From a virus, in IMG/VR virus record IMGVR_UViG_3300031857_000005, positions 1 through 64,000 of that record: 64,000 nt of DNA, one strand, 5' to 3'. This document shows positions 31,333 through 38,993 of the stretch, piece after piece. The position numbers and the translations under genes are program-made. The notes under the pieces are model-generated. The model did not search any database. It had not been told where the DNA came from and saw nothing but the letters and a program-made list of their open reading frames with translations. Position 1 is the first letter of the stretch, and the number at the start of each line of letters is the position of its first letter.

Positions 31333-31489
31333 TAAAAAACTATCAAAGGAAGAGATTGAAGATATTGAATACCTCCAAAAAAATATAATTAAATCGTTAA
31401 CACTCCCAATACATTTACACGGACTGAAGGAAGATGATGTTGTGGGTGTGAAATCATTGGAAATAACAAAACAAAATAAAGATGAATAA
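31325..31489 (+). CDS. small hypothetical protein, 54 aa
   Basis: MDDKKLSKEEIEDIEYLQKN, then SLTLPIHLHGLKEDDVVGVK. Coupled to thymidylate synthase by an 8-nt overlap. Confidence 0.52.
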   Translation: MDDKKLSKEEIEDIEYLQKNIIKSLTLPIHLHGLKEDDVVGVKSLEITKQNKDE

Positions 31490-32315
31490 AGCCGACAAAT
31501 ATTATATTCAAAATCTACAAAAGATTATATCAGAAGGATCTTGGGATGAAAATCCAAGACCCAAATATTCTGATGGAACACCATCACACTCAAAGTTTAT
31601 AACACAAGTGTTTGAAGAGTATGATATTTTAAAAGGTGAGTTTCCAATTACAACATTAAGGAATACTGCAATCAAAACAGGAATTAAAGAAATACTTTGG
31701 ATATACCAAAAACAAACTTCATCACTTGAGGTTGCTCGTGAATTGGGAATTAACTGGTGGGAAGAATGGAATATTGGTGATAATAGTATTGGGCAAAGAT
31801 ATGGTGCAACAATCAAAAGATACAATTTAATGAATAAATTACTTGATGGGTTAGTTAATGACCCATTTGGTAGGAGACACATTATTAGTATGTATCAGTA
31901 TGTTGATTTAAAAGAAACAAATGGTTTATTTCCTTGTGCATATGAAATCCTTTGTTCCGTTAGAAAGGTAGGTGAAGATAAAGTGTTGGATATGACATTA
32001 ATCCAAAGATCAAACGACTACTTGGTTGCAGGATATATCAACAAGATACAATATTTAGCATTACAAATGATGATTGCAGGACATTGTGGTTATAAGATTG
32101 GTAAGTTTTGTCATCTCGTTCAAAATCTTCATATATATGATAGACATTTTGATGGTGTTTATGAATTATTAAATAGAACACCATTGGAAACAGATTTACC
32201 ATACATTGAGTTAACGGAAAATAAAAACTTCTATGATTATACTATTGACGACTTCAAAGTCCGTAATGTAGATAAAATAACAAAGTTAAGTTCAGAATTG
32301 GAACTTGCAATATAA
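31482..32315 (+). CDS. thyA: thymidylate synthase
   Basis: A 277-aa ThyA that methylates dUMP to dTMP with methylene-tetrahydrofolate. Family landmarks: FPITTLRNTAIKTGIKEILW (about 54-73), DPFGRRHIIS (about 127-136), catalytic Cys in FPCAYEILC (about 147-155), QRSNDYLVAGYINKIQYLALQ (about 172-192) and NLHIYDRH (about 218-225). The usual Asn in the PFN position is Ile-Asn here; the catalytic residues look intact. Supplies dTTP for phage DNA. The DUF3310 kinase-like domain at 2.4 kb would act on its product. Confidence 0.95.
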   Translation: MNKADKYYIQNLQKIISEGSWDENPRPKYSDGTPSHSKFITQVFEEYDILKGEFPITTLRNTAIKTGIKEILWIYQKQTSSLEVARELGINWWEEWNIGDNSIGQRYGATIKRYNLMNKLLDGLVNDPFGRRHIISMYQYVDLKETNGLFPCAYEILCSVRKVGEDKVLDMTLIQRSNDYLVAGYINKIQYLALQMMIAGHCGYKIGKFCHLVQNLHIYDRHFDGVYELLNRTPLETDLPYIELTENKNFYDYTIDDFKVRNVDKITKLSSELELAI

Positions 32316-32327
32316 AATTAAAAAACT

Positions 32328-32576
32328 ATGGAAAGAGACACATCGTGGGATGATCCACAACTATCAGATGGTGATATGCCAATCAGACAACAGAACGCAC
32401 TTAAAAACACATTTCCTGATATGGAAATCCAAAAAGAAATTAAACCACAATCACAACTTGAGGAACTTGATGACTATTTGAGAATGTTGGCAGATATGGA
32501 TAAGATTGGAATTAGAAGAAAGATTGTATTATTGGAAGGATATATTAATAAGATTAAAAACCAAATAAAGGATTAA
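32328..32576 (+). CDS. small acidic/helical protein, 82 aa
   Basis: MERDTSWDDPQLSDGDMPIRQQNALKNTFPDMEIQKE, then LEELDDYLRMLADMDKIGIRRKIVLLEGYINK: a disordered first half and a helical second half. Next to DUF2452, 1 nt apart. Unknown. Confidence 0.68.
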   Translation: MERDTSWDDPQLSDGDMPIRQQNALKNTFPDMEIQKEIKPQSQLEELDDYLRMLADMDKIGIRRKIVLLEGYINKIKNQIKD

Positions 32577-32577
32577 A

Positions 32578-32958
32578 ATGTCCAATAAAAAACCTGATAA
32601 TGTTTCTGACAATCCTGGCATATTACCTTATGGTAGTAATGTCGGGGCACCAGCAATTATTCAAGATAACATTGATGAGTGGAAATTGATTAAAGTAAAT
32701 AAGGTTAATAAACAATTTGAAAGTAAGTTTTTGGAGATTAAAAAAGAATATGAAAAACTTATTGAAGAATATGAATGGAACGAACTTGTTTATAAATCAA
32801 AATTCAATTTTGAACCTGTGATAGGTGAGACATATCATCTTTATTATAACAAGATGGGAAATACATTCTTATCTATTATTGAACCAAACCAATGGAATTA
32901 TGATCTAATTGGTTCATTCATATATAACCACGATAATAAATGGATAAAAAAGGGTTGA
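32578..32958 (+). CDS. DUF2452 protein, 126 aa
   Basis: DNPGILPYGSNVGAPAI near the N-terminus, then KVNKQFESKFLEIKKEYEKLIEEYEWNELVY and FEPVIGETYHLYYNKMGNTFLSIIEPNQWN. This is the complete DUF2452 family pattern, known from large phages, marine viruses and eukaryotes, without an assigned reaction. Length matches the family. Confidence 0.9.
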   Translation: MSNKKPDNVSDNPGILPYGSNVGAPAIIQDNIDEWKLIKVNKVNKQFESKFLEIKKEYEKLIEEYEWNELVYKSKFNFEPVIGETYHLYYNKMGNTFLSIIEPNQWNYDLIGSFIYNHDNKWIKKG

Positions 32959-33007
32959 AGTTTTAATTTTCAATATTAATATATATTAAGAAAAACAAAT
33001 TAAGGAT

Positions 33008-33400
33008 ATGAAGAAAGTAAGTTTTGATTTTGATGGAACCATTTCCCGTCACTTTGGCGGACAACCAAATCCATTTGAGGATGATGTTAGAAATATGGTT
33101 AAACGATTAATAAATGATGGGCATGATGTTCACATTATAACAAGACGATATGGAAATCCAATGATGACAGAAAATCGTGTTGTTTATGATGTTGCGGAAA
33201 TGTTGGGAATAAATCCTGAGAATATTCATTTTACCAATAGAGAATGGAAGTTTAATAAAATTAATGAATTGGGTATTGAATATCACATTGATGATGATAT
33301 GACAGATATTGATTATATTAAAAATAATTGTGGTAATACAAAAGGATTTTTATTGAATAACAATGGACCTGAAGGGTTTTATAAATTGATTAACCAATGA
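33008..33400 (+). CDS. HAD-superfamily phosphatase-like protein, 130 aa
   Basis: MKKVSFDFDGTISRHFGG gives HAD motif I (D7-F-D9-G), HIITRRYGNP (about 43-52) motif II, and YHIDDDMTDI (about 96-105) motif IV. Small, capless. Similar proteins in phages are described as putative 5'-nucleotidases or PNKP-like phosphatases. ATGA-coupled to the next gene. Confidence 0.85.
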   Translation: MKKVSFDFDGTISRHFGGQPNPFEDDVRNMVKRLINDGHDVHIITRRYGNPMMTENRVVYDVAEMLGINPENIHFTNREWKFNKINELGIEYHIDDDMTDIDYIKNNCGNTKGFLLNNNGPEGFYKLINQ

Positions 33401-33633
33401 TAATACATATTTTACCTGAAGAATTTGAGGAAGGATTAAAGGATCCTTGGAAAGCTGGTTTAATTAAAAATCCTTCTATTGATTATGCAACCAACTGTGT
33501 TCACGGATGGTTTGAGGATCAAGATGTGATAGTGTTTAGATTCAAACCATATGGATTTATAAATGACAATAGATACAATTCATACGAAATCTCATATGGA
33601 ATGGCAGGAATAACAATTAATATTACTGTATAA
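33397..33633 (+). CDS. hypothetical protein, 78 aa
   Basis: IIHILPEEFEEGLKDPWKAGLIKNPSIDYATNCVHGWFEDQDVIVFRFKPYG: alpha/beta with a single Cys and aromatic strands. Its stop overlaps the next ATG (TAATG). Confidence 0.65.
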   Translation: MIIHILPEEFEEGLKDPWKAGLIKNPSIDYATNCVHGWFEDQDVIVFRFKPYGFINDNRYNSYEISYGMAGITINITV

Positions 33634-33866
33634 TGAAAACAAGAATCCATGTTAATCAACATTATATTCGATCCAATAAGACAAAGGATACCAAACTTCC
33701 TGTTATAACAATCAAACAAGGAAGAAAGAACACCTATTGTAATGAGGTTGAGATACTTGGACCAAGTAGAATTGTTTATTGTGGAAGTGGGGATAAAAAA
33801 CCAATATTAAGTTGTGGTGCAAGGGTTGTGATAGAAACTGAAAGTGAAATTAAAATTATAAGTTAA
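33633..33866 (+). CDS. hypothetical basic beta protein, 77 aa
   Basis: KTRIHVNQHYIRSNKTKDTKLPVITIKQGRKNTYCNEVEILGPSRIVYC, Lys-rich with regular strands. The VNQHxIRxNKK start is one I know from small phage orphans. Immediately upstream of the repeat-array gene. Confidence 0.68.
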   Translation: MKTRIHVNQHYIRSNKTKDTKLPVITIKQGRKNTYCNEVEILGPSRIVYCGSGDKKPILSCGARVVIETESEIKIIS

Positions 33867-33867
33867 T

Positions 33868-34623
33868 ATGAAAAGAATAGAAAAAATATTATTTAAAATA
33901 ATTGATAAGGAAATTACTAATGTTGACACATACTATAATTCTGGTTCACTTTGGTTAATTTTTACTGATGAGAAAAAGTGGGTTGTTGAATTTACTGACA
34001 GTGGTGTATTATGGTTTAATTATTCTTTTTTTAATGATATTTTTTCTTGGATTGGATTAACTGATAAAAAAGAAGAATACATTAAAAAATGGTTTGAAGA
34101 AAGATTTTTATTTAAACCAAAGGTTGAAGATACCATCCAAAATGGGGTGAAGAACACCAAAATGATAGGAATTTGGAATCAAACTCGTGTTGAAGATACC
34201 ATTCAAAATGGGGTGAAACACACCAGTTGTCTAGAGCTGCGTACCCTAAAAATAGTTGAAGATACCATTCAAAATGGGGTGAAGGACACCCTTCCTTGGT
34301 CAAACAATCCGTTGCAAGCAGTTGAATATACCATTCAAAATGGGGTGAAACACACCTTTAAAGGTAACCTCCGTTTTAACGATAAAGTTGAGGACACCAT
34401 TCAAAATGGGGTGAAGGAAATATATAGCACACTACGACGAACTATTCTTGGGGTTGATGATATCCTTAAAAATGGGATTAAGGAAACCAAAAGTATGGGT
34501 GGAAAAAGAAATGGTAGAGTTGATAATACCATTGAAAATGGGGTAAAACATTGTGAAGATGGTGATTGGTTAGATGGAGACGAAAGAATTGATAAAATTG
34601 TTGAAAATGGTTTGAAAGTATAA
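33868..34623 (+). CDS. open reading frame with N-terminal domain plus eight 22-residue repeats (CRISPR-like array)
   Basis: Residues 1-84 form a compact domain (SLWLIFTDEKKWVVEFTDSGVLWFNYSFF, IKKWFEERFLF). From residue 86 the protein consists of a 12-residue unit V-E-D-T-I-Q-N-G-V-K-x-T alternating with unrelated 10-residue inserts. At the DNA level this is a 36-nt repeat plus 30-nt insert with an exact 66-nt period, so the frame stays open. Repeats 1-5 are nearly identical in DNA, whereas 6-8 diverge mostly by conservative amino acid changes (V/I, E/D, K kept). A repeat protein, an RNA array, or both may be encoded. The N-terminal domain runs directly into the first repeat. Confidence 0.8.
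   Translation: MKRIEKILFKIIDKEITNVDTYYNSGSLWLIFTDEKKWVVEFTDSGVLWFNYSFFNDIFSWIGLTDKKEEYIKKWFEERFLFKPKVEDTIQNGVKNTKMIGIWNQTRVEDTIQNGVKHTSCLELRTLKIVEDTIQNGVKDTLPWSNNPLQAVEYTIQNGVKHTFKGNLRFNDKVEDTIQNGVKEIYSTLRRTILGVDDILKNGIKETKSMGGKRNGRVDNTIENGVKHCEDGDWLDGDERIDKIVENGLKV
34123..34623 (+). repeat. CRISPR-like 36/30-nt interspaced repeat array (8 units)
   Basis: Repeat starts: 34123, 34189, 34255, 34321, 34387, 34453, 34519 and a terminal one at 34588. Each begins GTTGAAGATACC (or close) and contains CAAAATGGGGTGAA, ending in ACACC-like sequence. Inserts at 34159, 34225, 34291, 34357, 34423, 34489 (each 30 nt) and 34555 (33 nt) are unrelated to each other; those at 34225, 34291 and 34423 are 40-47% GC and C-rich, unlike the surrounding gene strand. 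The repeat holds a short hairpin, CCATT-CAA-AATGG. The last repeats decay, as in CRISPR arrays. There is no cas gene nearby and no separate leader, since the upstream sequence is coding. Confidence 0.85.
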
Positions 34624-34632
34624 AAAATGTTG

Positions 34633-34640
34633 TATATTTG
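34633..34640 (+). promoter_or_regulatory. host-type -7 box TATATTTG
   Basis: 4 nt before ATG 34645, 10 nt after the array stop. Confidence 0.65.
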
Positions 34641-34644
34641 TCAT

Positions 34645-34932
34645 ATGAATTTATGGGAAAAAGCACATTCTGAAATATACAACTCTAAAGAAGGAGATTC
34701 TTGGGGTGACATTAAAGTAGTTAAACGAACTCCAAAAAAAATATATTTGGAATCAGGTTTAATTATAACAATAAAAGATAGTAAATACGGGTTTCAGTAT
34801 CTGACATCCAAAAGTATAAAAAGGGGAACAAGAAGTTACCCATTGGTTGATCAAATATTGAGAGACATTGAAGGTTATTTAATTTACAAAATACACTCAA
34901 AAAATGAAATACAAATTAACAATAATATCTGA
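34645..34932 (+). CDS. hypothetical protein, 95 aa
   Basis: MNLWEKAHSEIYNSKEGDSWGDIKVVKRTPKKIYLESGLIITIK: beta-rich, basic, with a helical C-terminus (LVDQILRDIEGYLIYKI). MNLWEKA does not match the tag classes beyond the first residues. Start at 34645 by promoter. Overlaps the next gene by 29 nt. Confidence 0.7.
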   Translation: MNLWEKAHSEIYNSKEGDSWGDIKVVKRTPKKIYLESGLIITIKDSKYGFQYLTSKSIKRGTRSYPLVDQILRDIEGYLIYKIHSKNEIQINNNI

Positions 34933-35602
34933 CACACATAATAAACACAAAGTGTTAAATGGGGATTTACCAGGTGGTGATATTCTACTTCATGGTGGTG
35001 ACATATCCTCAATGGGATATGAACACGAGATTGAGGGGTTTGCCAAGTGGTACGACAAACTTGATAACTACGATCATAAAGCGTTCATTGCAGGAAATCA
35101 CGATTGGGGATTCCAAAATAATGTAGAAAAGATTAAAGGTATTTTGACAGGATATAAATCAATTGATTATATTCAAGACGAGATGATTACCATCCAAGAT
35201 GGTGATAAACCTGAGATTAAAATTTGGGGTAGTCCTTGGCAACCTGAGTTTTATGATTGGGCTTTTAATTTACCAAAAAATGGTGAAGAGTTGAAATCAA
35301 AATGGGACATGATCCCTGAAGGTATTGATATCTTAATTACACACGGACCTGCTTGGGGTATGTTGGATGATGTTGAAGGTAGAAGAGGACAACATTTGGG
35401 TTGTGAATTACTTGCGGAAAGAATCAAACAAATCAAACCAAAGATTCATATCTGTGGACATATCCATAGTGGGTACGGACACTATTATGATGGACACACA
35501 CATTACTTCAATGCGTCAGTATTGAATGAACAATACTTATATACACATACTCCTTGGAATATTGAGTGGAATCCAATAACAAATGAAATTAATTTTTTAT
35601 GA
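34904..35602 (+). CDS. metallophosphoesterase of the MPPED/UPF0046 type, 232 aa
   Basis: Motifs: ISDTHNKH (8-15), LLHGGDISSMG (about 28-38), AGNHDWG (about 62-68), LITHGPAWGMLD (about 143-154) and CGHIHSGYG (about 182-190), with a following FNASVLNEQY. This is the class III cyclic nucleotide phosphodiesterase-like subfamily (MPPED1/2, UPF0046), different from the 11251 enzyme. A 2',3'-cyclic or 3',5'-cyclic nucleotide substrate is possible; degradation of defence messengers is inference. Confidence 0.9.
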   Translation: MKYKLTIISDTHNKHKVLNGDLPGGDILLHGGDISSMGYEHEIEGFAKWYDKLDNYDHKAFIAGNHDWGFQNNVEKIKGILTGYKSIDYIQDEMITIQDGDKPEIKIWGSPWQPEFYDWAFNLPKNGEELKSKWDMIPEGIDILITHGPAWGMLDDVEGRRGQHLGCELLAERIKQIKPKIHICGHIHSGYGHYYDGHTHYFNASVLNEQYLYTHTPWNIEWNPITNEINFL

Positions 35603-36054
35603 TGGAATTAGAAGTTAGAACATTAAATATGACTCAATTGAAATTAATTAGATTTGATTTTGATATGTCACAAAGAGAATTGATAGAAGAATTATTTGGT
35701 TCTATGACAAGAGAAGAACAAGTATGGGCTCAAAAAATGAGTTTAACCATTCCAAATATTAGTTCTGAGGAATTTGATAAGGATGTTTGGGACATTGTAT
35801 TGGTGGATAATTATTTACTTGATTGTATAGAATATATACTAAATAAGTACAATACAAGATATACCGTGGCTGACATTAGTGAAAATTATTATCATCGCGA
35901 TATCTTAATTGAAGAGTTGTTATCTACCAGCATTGATTCATATCTTGATGAATACCTAACAATAGACATGGTTCTTGATAGGATTAATGAAATTGGGATT
36001 AATGGGATTAATAAATTTGAAAAATCTTTTTTAGAAAGATACAATTCAATTTGA
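35599..36054 (+). CDS. hypothetical protein, 151 aa
   Basis: MMELEVRTLNMTQLKLIRFDFDMSQREL, then long acidic helices (SSEEFDKDVWDIVLVDNYLLDCIEYILN) and a C-terminal DYLTIDMVLDRINEIGINGINKFEKS-like region. No known motif. ATGA overlap with the phosphoesterase. Confidence 0.68.
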   Translation: MMELEVRTLNMTQLKLIRFDFDMSQRELIEELFGSMTREEQVWAQKMSLTIPNISSEEFDKDVWDIVLVDNYLLDCIEYILNKYNTRYTVADISENYYHRDILIEELLSTSIDSYLDEYLTIDMVLDRINEIGINGINKFEKSFLERYNSI

Positions 36055-36073
36055 TTATTCAAAAGTAAATTTA

Positions 36074-36081
36074 TATATTTG
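36074..36081 (+). promoter_or_regulatory. host-type -7 box TATATTTG
   Basis: 33 nt before ATG 36115, giving a longer leader than usual. Confidence 0.55.
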
Positions 36082-36114
36082 TATTATTGTTAAACTAAAA
36101 ATAAAAGAAAAAAA

Positions 36115-36366
36115 ATGGCAACAAAATCAGGATTAAAAGGAAGGTACATTTGTAAAGTTGGACACTTGGATGTTTACGCTAAAGACACAATGAAACCAAA
36201 GAAAAACCGTAGACCTGGATCAACAGAAACAGAAGTTGGATCGACGGTATACAATGTTTATCATTCTAAGAAAATGGTTGAGAAAGGTATGAAAACCAAA
36301 GACGAGGCGATTGTTAAAGCAATTGAGGCTTTGGGTAATAAGTACCGAGCAATTTATAATTTGTAA
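36115..36366 (+). CDS. small basic protein, 83 aa
   Basis: MATKSGLKGRYICKVGHLDVYAKDTMKPKKNRRPGSTETEVGSTVYNVYHSKKMVEKGMKTKDEAIVKA, pI high. The N-terminal basic arm, beta core and C-terminal helix resemble small nucleoid-binding proteins, but no HU or H-NS signature is present. Single-gene unit with its own promoter and terminator, consistent with high expression. Confidence 0.75.
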   Translation: MATKSGLKGRYICKVGHLDVYAKDTMKPKKNRRPGSTETEVGSTVYNVYHSKKMVEKGMKTKDEAIVKAIEALGNKYRAIYNL

Positions 36367-36367
36367 A

Positions 36368-36397
36368 ACAAAAGTCGGATGAAAGTCCGACTTTGTT
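36368..36397 (+). terminator. terminator-like hairpin
   Basis: AAAGTCGGA / TCCGACTTT with a short loop; the T tail is weak (GTTGTATTT). Confidence 0.6.
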
Positions 36398-36405
36398 GTA
36401 TTTAT
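36398..36405 (+). promoter_or_regulatory. late motif GTATTTAT
   Basis: 4 nt before the GTG start at 36410. Confidence 0.5.
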
Positions 36406-36409
36406 AAGT

Positions 36410-36829
36410 GTGAGAAATATTATTAGACAGATATTAAAAGAAGAAACCAAAATAGCTGACAGAATTAAAAAAATGATTCAGAGGTTATTTCCTGATACAT
36501 TAGTTTATACTGATTTTTTTTACGATAATTATGATGACGAGGATGTTGAGTATAATATAAGAATAACTTATAGATTGTCAGAAAAAACAAGAATTAGTGA
36601 GGATGAATATGGTGGTGTTAAACCATATGAAGGAGTTATAGTTTTTGATATTCTAAAAATTGAGTCAACAACATATGATAGTCGTGATGAATATAAAACT
36701 TTCTATTATGACGATGACTTACCTGAAGTGGTTTGGGATGTGTTCCAAGAATCCTTATATGAAAAGATTGAACCAATTACACCATTCTTATATTCCTATA
36801 TAAGTTTTGATATTAATACAAGAACATAG
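36410..36829 (+). CDS. tagged (class B) protein with GTG start, 139 aa
   Basis: GTG start; tag (M)RNIIRQILKEETK with L-K-E. The body starts IADRIKKMIQRLFPDTL, then a beta-rich acidic region with YNIRITYRL and FDILKIES. Its plan (helix, hydrophobic turn, strands, helix with PF) matches the bodies of 48239 and the first half of 50176: a third repeated domain type. Ends 17 nt into the convergent gene. Confidence 0.75.
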   Translation: MRNIIRQILKEETKIADRIKKMIQRLFPDTLVYTDFFYDNYDDEDVEYNIRITYRLSEKTRISEDEYGGVKPYEGVIVFDILKIESTTYDSRDEYKTFYYDDDLPEVVWDVFQESLYEKIEPITPFLYSYISFDINTRT

Positions 36830-37823
36830 ATTGAAATGTGTTAAACGACATTGGTTGTTTAACATTTGGATTATATTTAAATGATACATTCATATCAACA
36901 ACAGGTCTTCTACCTAATGGAATTGAAAGTCCCCTACTAACCTGATACTCCAAAGATTCTTTAATATCGTCCTCACCAACATTTGGCATTTCACCTTTAA
37001 AGAATTCACCATCACCTTTAACAACTTTTCTTTCTTCCATCTTTTGAACATTTGTTACTAGTACATCAACAATCGCTCTATTCTCAATAACATCAAATGA
37101 TGTAATCTTAAATGTGACTTTTATTTTACTGTCACCCCATCCTGAAGTTATAAATAAGTTTTTGTTTTCAACCTCTGAACTTGTTAATGATGATTTAAAA
37201 TGCTCTTCTTTCTTTGATATTAATTCATCTAAAGTAATTCTACCCTCAATAATTTTATTCATTTCTTCTCTTGATACTGAAATCATTTCCTCACCAATTT
37301 CTCTATTATATCTGGTAGGACGAGAATGACTCATATGTTTGGAAGTTGATGAAGAATAATTATAATCTACGGCAAACCATTTACCAAATTTGAATGCGTA
37401 TATTGGATACCAACCATATGATGAAACAACATAAACCCATTCATTATCACGACTATTCTTCCAATTACCCTCCAAGTTAGAACCTTTAAATGGTATTTTG
37501 TCGGCAACATAAGTTGAGGATAATGTATTACTTGTTCTTTTTTGATTTAAGAACCTTTTTGGATCCTTGTAATTAGATTGAGTTACATTCTCATAATCAC
37601 CATCAGGACGATAGTTTAATGTGTAGATATTATAATATTTACGAGCTTCATTCCTTGGAATATTAAATGTGGATAATGAGTTCTCAAAGAAGTCTAACAT
37701 CTTTTTTTCAGTTCCCAAATCTCTTTTAAATTTATTAACAAATTTAAAAAGACGAATCTCCATCGGATTGAAGATACTTTTTTCAGTTTCTTCCTTTATA
37801 ATGTATTTAATTAAATCTTTCAT
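36813..37823 (-). CDS. tagged (class B1) protein, 336 aa
   Basis: MKDLIKYIIKEETEKSIF tag (I-K-E), then a large unique domain: FVNKFKRDLGTEKKMLDFFENSLS, VVSSYGWYPIYAFKFGKWFAVDYN (about 130-155), a helical region, then FITSGWGDSKIKVTFKITSFD and a beta-rich C-terminus ending SMFLY. Nothing recognised; it looks like a two-domain soluble protein. Single leftward gene behind its own late motif. Confidence 0.8.
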   Translation of the reverse strand: MKDLIKYIIKEETEKSIFNPMEIRLFKFVNKFKRDLGTEKKMLDFFENSLSTFNIPRNEARKYYNIYTLNYRPDGDYENVTQSNYKDPKRFLNQKRTSNTLSSTYVADKIPFKGSNLEGNWKNSRDNEWVYVVSSYGWYPIYAFKFGKWFAVDYNYSSSTSKHMSHSRPTRYNREIGEEMISVSREEMNKIIEGRITLDELISKKEEHFKSSLTSSEVENKNLFITSGWGDSKIKVTFKITSFDVIENRAIVDVLVTNVQKMEERKVVKGDGEFFKGEMPNVGEDDIKESLEYQVSRGLSIPLGRRPVVDMNVSFKYNPNVKQPMSFNTFQSMFLY

Positions 37824-37829
37824 CTCTTA

Positions 37830-37837
37830 ATAAATAT
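37830..37837 (-). promoter_or_regulatory. late motif ATATTTAT (minus)
   Basis: 6 nt upstream of the 37823 start on the minus strand. Confidence 0.6.
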
Positions 37838-37883
37838 ATCTACAATAATGTTTTGATACATATTATAATTAAATAAAAAGAAA

Positions 37884-38237
37884 ATGGCACATCCAATAAT
37901 CCACGCAAAAAGCTCGGCAAAACAATTCGGAGGGAATTGGGAAGAATACATACATCTACACGAATGGATGGATCAAACTAAATCATGGGTAGGACATTCA
38001 GATCATAGAATGTTTCTACATCATTCGGAAGGTATTTTTATAGGGGAGAAAACCTTTGGGACACACTTCAAAAATAGTGAGGATAAAATAGTATACACCA
38101 GATATGTTTTAGAACAACATATAAAAGAAGACTGTAATAATTACATTCCGTCTGCAAAAGAATGGGTTACGGCAATGAAAAATCACGACAAACCATTATG
38201 GATGATTAAAACGATGAAGTTAGATTTCAACGATTAA
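37884..38237 (+). CDS. DUF6915 family protein, 117 aa
   Basis: AHPIIHAKSSAKQFGGNWEEYIHLHEWMDQTKSW, then DHRMFLHHSEGIFIGEKTFG, EQHIKEDCNNYIPSAKEWV: conserved His, GG and E-x-x-F-G pattern matching the DUF6915 family of phage and bacterial proteins. The many His and acidic residues suggest a metal-binding helical fold; activity is unknown. Confidence 0.82.
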   Translation: MAHPIIHAKSSAKQFGGNWEEYIHLHEWMDQTKSWVGHSDHRMFLHHSEGIFIGEKTFGTHFKNSEDKIVYTRYVLEQHIKEDCNNYIPSAKEWVTAMKNHDKPLWMIKTMKLDFND

Positions 38238-38239
38238 TA

Positions 38240-38247
38240 CTATTTAT
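38240..38247 (+). promoter_or_regulatory. late-like motif CTATTTAT
   Basis: 14 nt before ATG 38262. Confidence 0.4.
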
Positions 38248-38261
38248 TAATAAAAATTAAG

Positions 38262-38945
38262 ATGAATAGACAACTTAAATCATTATTTGACTTCCTAAAA
38301 AGAATGGGTGCAACCGAAGGAAATATAAACTTTGGAATTTGGGATGATAATATTGAATATACTGATCAAAATATCACAAATGAAAATGGGAAAAACATCC
38401 CAATACCACCACCACTTGATAGATATCTTGAAACTATTGTTGATGAGCATATGGATGAAATATATAAAGATAAAAGGGAAGAAGATACGGGGTATAGAAG
38501 AGTGTATATGACATTTGATTTAGATAATTATAAAATCAAAATGGAAATTGAAGCTCAGTTTTATGATAGTGAGACTGACGGAAGTTCGTATGATTTTAAA
38601 GATGAAAAACCTAATTGGGGTAAAGTTGTTAACGAAGTATTTGATGAATTAGATTACAATGGTGTAATCATTTTAAGTTATGAAGGTGGTGGAGATAGTG
38701 GATACATACAATCTGAAATGAGTTTAACTGATAAAGGTGAAGAGGTTCCTATTGACGATAGATTAGAGGACATTGGATATTTTATGTTAAATGGTTCATT
38801 TAGTGGTTGGGAAATTAATGAAGGTTCTCAAGGACATATGTACTTCAATAGACAAGAGGCTTGGATTGAACATACTTGGAATACCGAAAAAGACAGAGAA
38901 TGTTATAATGATATTATAATATCTGCGAATGACACTACCGACTAA
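38262..38945 (+). CDS. DUF6878-like protein, 227 aa
   Basis: The middle and end hold LSYEGGGDSGYIQ (about 146-158) and FSGWEINEGSQGHMYFN (about 184-200), followed by an I-x-H-T-x-N end. The GGGDSG and GWE(I/N)NxGxxG pair is characteristic of phage proteins related to DUF6878. The N-terminal 60 residues (LFDFLKRMGATEGNINFGIWDD) are extra. No tag. Confidence 0.75.
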   Translation: MNRQLKSLFDFLKRMGATEGNINFGIWDDNIEYTDQNITNENGKNIPIPPPLDRYLETIVDEHMDEIYKDKREEDTGYRRVYMTFDLDNYKIKMEIEAQFYDSETDGSSYDFKDEKPNWGKVVNEVFDELDYNGVIILSYEGGGDSGYIQSEMSLTDKGEEVPIDDRLEDIGYFMLNGSFSGWEINEGSQGHMYFNRQEAWIEHTWNTEKDRECYNDIIISANDTTD

Positions 38946-38957
38946 TCAAACAATGAC

Positions 38958-38965
38958 ATATTTAT
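38958..38965 (+). promoter_or_regulatory. late motif ATATTTAT
   Basis: 28 nt before ATG 38994. Confidence 0.5.
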
Positions 38966-38993
38966 AATAAAATAAACAAATAAAATTTTAAAT

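Noticed and set aside
34112-34303. Minus-strand ORF across the array
   Set aside because: It is the mirror of the plus-strand repeat frame; no start signal or promoter.
34123-34623. Annotating the repeat array as a functional CRISPR array
   Set aside because: No cas gene in the window, no non-coding leader, and the repeats are open and amino-acid conserved, so it is listed as a repeat with the CRISPR idea kept as a hypothesis. A TIGR-type array was also considered; the unit plan (one repeat, one 30-nt insert) and absence of a Nop-domain protein do not fit.
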